DNA of 22,719 bases from a virus, in the IMG/VR virus record IMGVR_UViG_3300010296_000100, positions 1 to 22,719 of that record, one strand, 5' to 3'. A program made the translations under genes and the position numbers. Below, piece after piece: positions 17,270 to 22,719 of the stretch. How positions within the stretch are numbered: position 1 is the first letter of the stretch; each line of letters begins with the position of its first letter. Below the pieces are notes generated by a model that was not told where the DNA came from, did not search any database, and saw nothing but the letters and a program-made list of their open reading frames with translations.

Positions 17270-17409
17270 GTAAAGGCTTATATCACAACATGAACAAAAG
17301 AAAGAAAGCAGGAACAAGTCGTAGTAAGAAAAACTCAACAGTTGATCCTAATGTTTATAATGATATGAAAGAGAAAAAGGGTAAGTTTAAACCTAAAAAG
17401 AAAAAATAG
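17266..17409 (+). CDS. 47-residue basic microprotein (SKGLY type)
   Basis: The ATG at 17266 lies within the stop of the HNH-like gene (ATGA). The frame runs 47 codons to TAG 17407-17409. The product begins MSKGLYHNMNKRKKAG and ends GKFKPKKKK; about a third of the residues are Lys or Arg. The beginning resembles the short 'SKGLYANIHAKRKRI' proteins of cyanophages and other marine phages, whose function is unknown; that link is recalled, not searched. Tight coupling to two other small basic genes and the conserved start support a real gene despite the short length. Probable nucleic-acid contact is inferred only from charge. Confidence 0.6.
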   Translation: MSKGLYHNMNKRKKAGTSRSKKNSTVDPNVYNDMKEKKGKFKPKKKK

Positions 17410-17423
17410 GATAAAATGTAGAC

Positions 17424-17747
17424 ATGACACTAGCCTCAACAAACGCAATTCAATCTTTTGACGCAAACAATACACCAGTTAGTAATACATTTGCTCCAAC
17501 AGGTGCAACTCAAAAAATTACCAGTTCAGGTTCTAGTGTTCAATCAACAGTTTTTGATGCTAATAAAGCAGTAATACTAAGAATAGTAGCTGACGCAGAT
17601 GTGCATTACAAAGTAGCTGAAAATCCGACTGCTACTGCAAATGACGTTTATTTACCTCAATCAACAGGGGAACAAATTAGAGTTCCAGGAAATTATAAAA
17701 TAGCAGTTATCGGAGCAGGTAACTTATACGCAACAATATTGGAGTAA
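17424..17747 (+). CDS. Small beta-rich virion-type protein
   Basis: The 107-residue product is Thr/Ser/Ala/Val-rich with no Cys or Trp. It reads as a single beta-sandwich: TQKITSSGSSVQSTVF, then KAVILRIVADADVHYKVAENPTA (two strands around residues 48-70), then a conserved-looking end (VPGNYKIAVIGAGNLYATIL). Short proteins with 'vri.ada.vhy.vg.nPtAt' and a final 'IAVI...G.L' occur in the tail or fibre region of marine phages; this is recalled. It sits 3 bases before the collagen-like gene and may be a fibre base, collar or head-surface protein. The start at 17424 is preceded by AGGAT about 12 bases upstream; another ATG at 17416 is followed at once by TAG. Confidence 0.55.
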   Translation: MTLASTNAIQSFDANNTPVSNTFAPTGATQKITSSGSSVQSTVFDANKAVILRIVADADVHYKVAENPTATANDVYLPQSTGEQIRVPGNYKIAVIGAGNLYATILE

Positions 17748-17750
17748 ATT

Positions 17751-18611
17751 ATGTTTGGTGGTGCAAAAAAATTAAAGATAGATACATACGAAGACTTAAT
17801 CAAAGCTTTAAAAGGTGAGCAGGGTAATAGAGGCGTACCTGGTCGTGGTATTAAAGAAATTAAACAAGACGGTTCAGATTTAATTCTAGTCTATGATGAT
17901 AACACTGAGTTTACAGTAGTTAATGTTAAAGGCAAAGAAGGTGAGCAAGGCCCTCAAGGAAAACAAGGCGAACCAGGCCCTAAAGGAGATCAAGGTGATA
18001 AGGGTGAGACTGGTAGTCAAGGAGAAAAAGGGAACTCTGGCCCTCAAGGGGAAAAGGGTGAACCTGGCGACCCAGGAGATGTTGGGGCTCAAGGCCCGAA
18101 AGGTGAAAAAGGTGATCCAGGAGCGCAAGGGCTACAGGGGCCAAAGGGTGATTGTGGTGAGCAAGGTAGTCCAGGTGAGAAAGGTGAGAGGGGAGATCAA
18201 GGCGATCAAGGCCCGAAAGGTGAAAAGGGTGATCGTGGTGAAAAAGGCGACCCAGGTAAAGACGCACCGTTATCACAATGGATAAAAGTACAAGATATCA
18301 GCGTTGACACTACTAACAGTGGTAAACAAGTTATTTTTTCAGAAAAATATTCAAACAAAATTTTATATGCAGTTAAAGTATTAGTTTTTGGTAAAGCCAG
18401 TGAAGCTAATGCTTGGTTTGTAGGCGAAAGATTATTTACTATAAACCCAAGCAAACAAAGTATCAACATCAAGACGCTAATCCCAGAGGAAAAAACTCAT
18501 TCCGAACTTAGTTTTGGTGTTGAATTATCTGACGACTGTTACGATTTATTCGTTATTGGAATCGACATGAACTTTAATTGGAAAGCGAAAGTCGAGGTTT
18601 ACGCATTGTGA
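17751..18611 (+). CDS. Collagen-like tail fibre protein
   Basis: GGAG (17740-17743) serves ATG 17751. The 286-residue protein has an N-terminal part (1-60) with a short GEQGNRGVPGRG stretch and a beta hairpin (IKQDGSDLILVYDDNTEFTV, residues 37-56) of the kind that trimerises before collagen stretches in phage fibres. Residues 61-171 are 37 uninterrupted Gly-X-Y triplets, rich in Lys, Glu, Asp and Gln with Pro in X or Y. One triplet has Cys (residue 135). A globular C-terminal domain (172-286) with DAPLSQWIKVQDIS and a Trp-containing close follows and could bind a receptor. A trimeric rod with terminal heads is expected from known collagen-like phage proteins. The stop overlaps the next gene (GTGA). 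Confidence 0.85.
   Translation: MFGGAKKLKIDTYEDLIKALKGEQGNRGVPGRGIKEIKQDGSDLILVYDDNTEFTVVNVKGKEGEQGPQGKQGEPGPKGDQGDKGETGSQGEKGNSGPQGEKGEPGDPGDVGAQGPKGEKGDPGAQGLQGPKGDCGEQGSPGEKGERGDQGDQGPKGEKGDRGEKGDPGKDAPLSQWIKVQDISVDTTNSGKQVIFSEKYSNKILYAVKVLVFGKASEANAWFVGERLFTINPSKQSINIKTLIPEEKTHSELSFGVELSDDCYDLFVIGIDMNFNWKAKVEVYAL
17931..18263 (+). repeat. Gly-X-Y collagen-like repeat region
   Basis: This stretch encodes 37 consecutive Gly-X-Y triplets. Repeated pieces such as GGTGAAAAAGGTGA and CAAGGCCC(T/G) recur with small changes, so the region probably grew by internal duplication. It is the part most likely to vary in length among relatives. Confidence 0.9.
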
Positions 18612-18748
18612 TTGTAAACGGCTTTCTGTTTAATGGATTTTTTCTGTTTATACAGAGGTTATTAGGCCCAGAACCAGGTGCAGCATTGTTACAGGAAGAT
18701 GGGTTTTATTTGTTACAAGAAGATGGTTTCAAATATTTGTTAGACTAA
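18608..18748 (+). CDS. 46-residue microprotein with LLQEDGF repeats
   Basis: GTG 18608 overlaps the collagen-gene stop (GTGA), and the frame runs 46 codons to TAA 18746-18748, nearly filling the space before the next gene. The N-terminal 19 residues are strongly hydrophobic (IVNGFLFNGFFLFIQRLLG), and the rest has an 8-residue repeat: LLQEDGFY, LLQEDGFK, then YLLD. Repeats of the type LLQExGx or LLLExGx occur in longer virion and fibre proteins of marine phages, where each unit probably makes one beta turn; here it stands alone. A membrane-touching or small structural role is possible; function is unknown. The gene call is supported by coupling, the fit to the gap and the repeat. Confidence 0.55.
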   Translation: MIVNGFLFNGFFLFIQRLLGPEPGAALLQEDGFYLLQEDGFKYLLD

Positions 18749-18758
18749 GGGGGGAGTT

Positions 18759-19433
18759 GTGCCTGATTTAAAAATTACACAATTAACAGCATTAAGCGAC
18801 CCTACTAATGATGACATTTTTGTAATTGTAAATGACCCTACAGGCAGTCCTGTTAGTAGAAAGATTACTTTAGGCAACATCAGAAAAGATATTGTAAACA
18901 ATATTCCTAAGACTGCTAACTACACAGCAACTACTGGTGATGGAATTTTATTTGGAGACGCAACAAATGGAAATTTTAATTTTTATCTACCTACTGCTAC
19001 TAGCACTATTAGAGGATTAGAATTGTTATTCATTAAGGTAGACAGTTCTAGTAATGTGATTACTATTGTTCCAGATGGGACGCAAACATTAAATGGTGTT
19101 TCTAGTTATGTTTTAGAGAAAGAATACGAAAATATTGCAGTTATATGTGATGGTGCTAATTGGAAAAGCAAAAGTATCTTTCACAATCAAAGTTTTGAAA
19201 AAGTAAACAAGAATTTAAAAGCGGCAAACGCAACATTGAACTATGATGTGAATAGTAATCTTACAAGTATTGTTTATAGTTTGCCAGGTAGCAGGTCGAT
19301 AACAAAAACATTTAATTACACAGGAAATAATTTAACAAGTATTGTATTAAGCGGAGACACACCTAATAATATAAAATTAACTAAGACATTAAGTTACACA
19401 GGAGATAATTTAACAGGAGTAGCATACAGCTAA
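18759..19433 (+). CDS. Tail fibre-type protein with YD-like C-terminal repeats
   Basis: GTG 18759 follows a strong GGGGGGAG (18749-18756). The 224-residue protein starts LKITQLTALSDPTNDDIFVIVND and continues SPVSRKITLGNIR, an N-terminal module that recurs in phage fibre proteins ('KItqLta...pt.dDlf.iV...t..s.kiT..nl') and probably fixes the protein to the tail. Residues about 50-140 form a beta domain (FYLPTATSTIRGLELLF, then IVPDGTQTLNGVSS, then VICDGANWKS) laid out like the end of the 14608 product. Residues 160-224 contain three copies of a YD-like unit (NYDVNSNLTSIVYS, NYTGNNLTSIVLS, SYTGDNLTGVAYS). Stop and next start share a base (TAATG). Host-contact function is inferred. Confidence 0.65.
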   Translation: MPDLKITQLTALSDPTNDDIFVIVNDPTGSPVSRKITLGNIRKDIVNNIPKTANYTATTGDGILFGDATNGNFNFYLPTATSTIRGLELLFIKVDSSSNVITIVPDGTQTLNGVSSYVLEKEYENIAVICDGANWKSKSIFHNQSFEKVNKNLKAANATLNYDVNSNLTSIVYSLPGSRSITKTFNYTGNNLTSIVLSGDTPNNIKLTKTLSYTGDNLTGVAYS

Positions 19434-19969
19434 TGACAGGTACACCAGCACCAATTACAACACCAATAACACCACCAGATGGTAGTGTTGGATCTGATGT
19501 TGATTTAGCTATTGACTCACAGAATTTAGCTATCTTATCAAATAGTGCAGCCAGTAGTTTATTAGCAACTACTAACTTAGGTGCAAGTGTTACATCAAGA
19601 GTTAATAACACATTAGATTTGATTAGAAGTTTTGAAAGTTTTGAGGCATTTCTTTTAGATGGCACTCAGCTAGACAGTTTAAGTTCAGGTAACGCTACAA
19701 CGAATTACACTATTGCTAACACAGGTTCATCTGACTATGTAAGAATAATTGTAATATTAAACAGCTTTACTCCTTCTGCACCTAGTCCAGCAATAGTTTT
19801 TAATGATGGGACTAATAGTTATTCAGTTTCAATATCAACAACAACAAGTAATAAACGTGTTGAATTAAACAATATTCCAGCAAGTTTTGTTTCATCTTTT
19901 CAGGTTGAAAATCAAACAGGGACTAGCTTTGCTAGTTATGGTAATTCAATATTGGTGGTGAATTTGTAA
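19433..19969 (+). CDS. Fibre-associated or virion surface protein
   Basis: The start is coupled to the previous stop by one base. The 178-residue product is Ser/Thr/Asn-rich. It has a Pro-rich start (PAPITTPITPPDGS), a helical region (residues 24-77, NLAILSNSAASSLLA and TLDLIRSFESFEAFLL), and a beta-sandwich-like second half (TTNYTIANTGSSDYVRIIVI, KRVELNNIPASFVSSFQVEN). The pattern of a short helical stem and a single beta domain would suit a small trimeric fibre piece or a linker joining a spike to the tail. No Cys, no enzyme motif and no membrane segment are visible. I do not recognise a named family. It directly precedes the very large spike-like gene with no gap. Confidence 0.5.
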   Translation: MTGTPAPITTPITPPDGSVGSDVDLAIDSQNLAILSNSAASSLLATTNLGASVTSRVNNTLDLIRSFESFEAFLLDGTQLDSLSSGNATTNYTIANTGSSDYVRIIVILNSFTPSAPSPAIVFNDGTNSYSVSISTTTSNKRVELNNIPASFVSSFQVENQTGTSFASYGNSILVVNL

Positions 19970-22719
19970 ATGGCAAATATAACCGTTAGCACTTCATCGA
20001 ATATGGACGACCCGTCAAATTTAGCGTTAAACAATAACGAGGATGTCACAATTACAAATAACGCAACGCTCACTATTGACAGCGACCACAAGTATTCACA
20101 ACAAGCTGCTGCACCGAGAAAAGTAACTATTCAACAGGGGTGCAAATATTACGTGGATGGCAAAAAGGTATGGTGGATTCCTTTTGACGCTTCAAGCGGC
20201 AATGTTCCAGCGTTATCAACATACGGCACAACAGATGTAGAAGTAAGTTCAGTTGGCGTTGGAGAGTTTTTGGGGATATGGGCGGCACTGGGTGATGAAG
20301 CACCTTTGACAGCAGGTACAGCGTTGCCTACTAGCGGCTATGTCAAATTGCGAGAAAAAACAGGTACTATTGCAGATGATGATGTACTCACGTTTACAAA
20401 CAACTCAGCAACAGTAACAGTCAACAGCGCAACAGGTGGTCAACGTGGCTGGATAAGAAATACAACAACCGACTTAAACTATGCAAGAAATGATGGTTAT
20501 ACAGACTTTGGCGAGCTTGAAGTTGATGGCGATTGGTTCGAGCTAGGTACGAGTGATGGAACAACAACGCAAACGATTCAATTTTATCTACCAACAATAT
20601 GTTCTGCGATTCAAATTGAAACAAGCGCAGGAAGCGGTGTATACGAATGGTGGTGCAACTACAATACATTATATGCTGCATATCCGAACGCAATTCGTGG
20701 CTACACAAGCACAGCAACTGGTGCAATGACTTTTACAAAAGCACCCCCCAATGGCGCAAAGATACGAGTTCCAAACGTATATCAGGGCAGTTTATATGCC
20801 GTGAGCCCATCATATCCTTGCCGTTTTGTTGGACTCCCGAAAGTTACAATTAAAAAAAGTGTTTGCTATGGTAGTTTTTGGACGTATGACGCTTCCTCAC
20901 AATACTTCATGGTGGCGACTGCAACCGATTGCGCCTTACAGCACTGGTTGGGTTCTGCAAGTGGTACTCTGCCAATAGACCCTACAGCGAAGACAGTAAC
21001 AATATCAAATTGTGCAACTGATAAGTTTTTGGCAAAAGTTAATGGGTGCGACACGTTAACGATAGAAAATTGCTACACATTGCCTACAGTAACCAAGGCG
21101 GTCGTCAAAGCGACAAACACAAAAACAGTCACAATTTCGAATAGTTTTATGCATGCGGCTACTAGCGGTGATTCTTTAGCAGTAGAGCTAATCGGGGTGA
21201 GTGGCGGCAGTATATCAAACTCAACAATGGTTTGTGCTGGCAGTGGCGGCACAATCGTAAGTGCCGCAGGGGTGAATAATTTTACTTTTAACAACGTATC
21301 TTTTTGCGCAAGAACAACGGCAGTTAATTACTCAAAGAGCACAGCATTAACTTTTCTCGATTCAAACGACATTGTTATTAATGGAGTTTCAAAATTAAGT
21401 GGCGACTATGGAACAAACAGTTCAGCGTATGCGCTTTTGAATGTCACTAACTGTTATCGGTTACACGTTAGAAACATTGGGACGGCTGCAAATCCCTATG
21501 ACGCAAACACTGGCGCAACTGCCATTAAACAATCTCTAGCTATAGTTTCAGGGTGGTACGATAGTTCAGTATATAAAGTCTTCCACGAAAATCCAGCCAT
21601 TTCAGGAATAAGATTGTTTAATGTGAATATCACCGAGTGCGATAACGGTTCTGGTACAACAGGTTTCATTACTGTAAACGGCAATCAGAGACGCATGAAA
21701 TTCAATCCAAAGCAACAGGTAGGTGGTGCAACAGGCCCTTATTTCTATGATGCTGTTTATAATTCAGACACAAGCATAGCGATTGGTGTCAATTTTGTTG
21801 CGCCATATTTGCGTGATGAAGTTGATAAATTAAAAGACATGGTTGAGGTTACCGTTGGGAATGAAGGTGAAATATTCCCAGCGTTTACCAATATCTATTT
21901 ATCCCAGATACAAAACAAGGAAATTATTTACACGTGGAATTATTACGTTAAAGGAATAAACGCATTTAATACTTTTAACGAATCTGATTGGACTGTTATC
22001 AATGATTTATTTGACGGGACGTATCGCTCGGCAGATTATTATGCTCGTTATTATCAGATTGACAATAGAAGCGGTTGGAGTGCTTGGAAGTCTTTGACAG
22101 GCGCAAATCTAAGCGGTGAAACTCCGAATCCAGCAGGTTGTAGATTGCGACTCAAGATAGTTGGAACAACTAACAACAGTGGGAGTGCTTGGAAAGGTAC
22201 ACTTGAGGGAACTACAACCCCGGCAATTATTGCGGCAAATCCTTATCCCTTATCCGAGCCAAAAGTTATTGTTAGTAATGCTGAAAGTGATACTTTAGTG
22301 GCTTTGTTCAATAACAGTGATGGTTTGATGATGTCAATAGCAAAAGGGGTTGATACGATTACGACTTATAGCGAATATTATCAAGCAAATCAAACTCAAA
22401 CAGTTAGAATCACAAAAGCAGGTTCTATTCCGCAACAAATACCTTTAGACATTGTGGAAACAGAGCAAGTCTTGCCAATCGTGCAAGAAGCTAACGGATT
22501 GCCTACTTCAACACCAACGGCAACAGGCATAAGCATAACAAATCATGGTGCAAGCCCAGTCTCATGGGAAGGTAAAACTTGGTCAATTTCAGTCGTAGTA
22601 ACTGATGGCAGCAGTCCAGCAACAATCGCTCATTTTATCAATTACCACAGAGCGCAAGATGAATATAATCTATTAACAAATTTATCTAATATTGCGTTGC
22701 ATGAGGCAGTAATTCCAGT
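19970..22719 (+). CDS. Very large tail fibre/tailspike protein (3' end missing)
   Basis: ATG 19970 follows the previous stop directly (TAAATG), and the frame stays open to the last base: 916 codons with no stop, so the gene continues outside. The N-terminal 110 residues (MANITVSTSSNMDDPSNLAL, then GDEAPLTAGTALPTSGYVKL) look like the start of large fibre proteins in marine phages. From about residue 275 to 560, short Asn/Thr/Cys strands recur (TVTISNCATDKF, LTIENCYTL, TVTISNSFMHA, SISNSTMVCA, FTFNNVSFCA), as in a right-handed beta-helix. A short helix follows (RDEVDKLKDMVE, about 615), then Trp/Tyr-rich beta domains, and ITNHGASPVSWEGKTWSISV near 856. No catalytic residues could be assigned. 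Base composition is clearly richer in G+C than in the genes before it. Confidence 0.8.
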   Translation, partial: MANITVSTSSNMDDPSNLALNNNEDVTITNNATLTIDSDHKYSQQAAAPRKVTIQQGCKYYVDGKKVWWIPFDASSGNVPALSTYGTTDVEVSSVGVGEFLGIWAALGDEAPLTAGTALPTSGYVKLREKTGTIADDDVLTFTNNSATVTVNSATGGQRGWIRNTTTDLNYARNDGYTDFGELEVDGDWFELGTSDGTTTQTIQFYLPTICSAIQIETSAGSGVYEWWCNYNTLYAAYPNAIRGYTSTATGAMTFTKAPPNGAKIRVPNVYQGSLYAVSPSYPCRFVGLPKVTIKKSVCYGSFWTYDASSQYFMVATATDCALQHWLGSASGTLPIDPTAKTVTISNCATDKFLAKVNGCDTLTIENCYTLPTVTKAVVKATNTKTVTISNSFMHAATSGDSLAVELIGVSGGSISNSTMVCAGSGGTIVSAAGVNNFTFNNVSFCARTTAVNYSKSTALTFLDSNDIVINGVSKLSGDYGTNSSAYALLNVTNCYRLHVRNIGTAANPYDANTGATAIKQSLAIVSGWYDSSVYKVFHENPAISGIRLFNVNITECDNGSGTTGFITVNGNQRRMKFNPKQQVGGATGPYFYDAVYNSDTSIAIGVNFVAPYLRDEVDKLKDMVEVTVGNEGEIFPAFTNIYLSQIQNKEIIYTWNYYVKGINAFNTFNESDWTVINDLFDGTYRSADYYARYYQIDNRSGWSAWKSLTGANLSGETPNPAGCRLRLKIVGTTNNSGSAWKGTLEGTTTPAIIAANPYPLSEPKVIVSNAESDTLVALFNNSDGLMMSIAKGVDTITTYSEYYQANQTQTVRITKAGSIPQQIPLDIVETEQVLPIVQEANGLPTSTPTATGISITNHGASPVSWEGKTWSISVVVTDGSSPATIAHFINYHRAQDEYNLLTNLSNIALHEAVIP

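Noticed and set aside
17416-17418. ATG just before the 17424 gene
   Set aside because: It is followed directly by TAG and cannot start a gene.
17886-18472. Alternative frames under the collagen repeat
   Set aside because: They are shadows of the Gly-X-Y repeat, with no start signal and highly biased composition.
18590-18748. Frameshift fusion of the collagen fibre with the LLQEDGF frame
   Set aside because: The second frame is -1 relative to the first and could extend it, but no slippery heptamer is present near 18600 and the GTGA overlap explains expression by reinitiation.
20421-21684. Short frames on both strands from 20.4 to 21.7 kb
   Set aside because: A single + strand frame is open from 19970 to the window end with coherent beta-strand protein sequence, so these are shadows of an incomplete gene.

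Overview
This window is the structural half of a tailed double-stranded DNA phage genome, or of a metagenomic phage contig. Every supported gene lies on the + strand, packed with gaps of 0 to 88 bases and often joined by 1- or 4-base stop/start overlaps. The order (small structural proteins, portal, scaffold, major capsid protein, tail adaptor, tail hub or nozzle, internal virion proteins, one 1316-residue internal protein, then fibres) and the lack of a tape-measure or sheath gene point to podovirus-like morphology with a short tail. The DNA is AT-rich. Several tiny protein families (the SYGQAGK/GDAYCARSAG type, the GKDIDHKNGNP HNH-like type, the SKGLY type) are ones I associate with phages of marine bacteria, such as pelagiphages and cyanophages. 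The host cannot be fixed from this window; a low-GC marine bacterium is an inference.

Layout. 1-549: the 3' part of a decoration-like structural gene, closed by an intrinsic terminator (561-591) whose T-run touches the next start codon. 592-4350: a small virion-type protein, the portal, a 93-residue unknown and a scaffold with poly-Asp and KET repeats. 4351-4438: the longest non-coding gap, holding a T7-promoter-like stretch followed by a 10-bp RNA hairpin. 4439-5668: the major capsid protein. 5709-8663: an unknown protein, a head-tail adaptor and a stabilisation/nozzle-type protein. 8691-14592: four genes for probable internal (ejection) proteins, ending in the 1316-residue one. 14608-22719: a host-recognition region with a fibre-like protein, a glycine-rich adhesin-like protein, a cassette of three very small basic proteins (one HNH-like), a collagen-like fibre, a 46-residue repeat microprotein, two more fibre-like proteins, and a very large fibre or tailspike gene (at least 916 codons) that is still open at the window edge.

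How the genes work together. Scaffold and capsid protein would build the procapsid around the portal. The adaptor and nozzle proteins would close the head and form the short tail. The internal proteins would travel with the DNA and be ejected to cross the host envelope. The 14.6-22.7 kb region would supply several alternative or cooperating receptor-binding parts. No terminase, replication, RNA polymerase, integrase or recognisable lysis gene, and no tRNA or CRISPR array, was seen. The most unusual points are the capsid-gene leader, the glycine-rich adhesin-like protein, the basic microprotein cassette inside the tail region, the LLQEDGF microprotein, and the change in base composition at the terminal spike gene.
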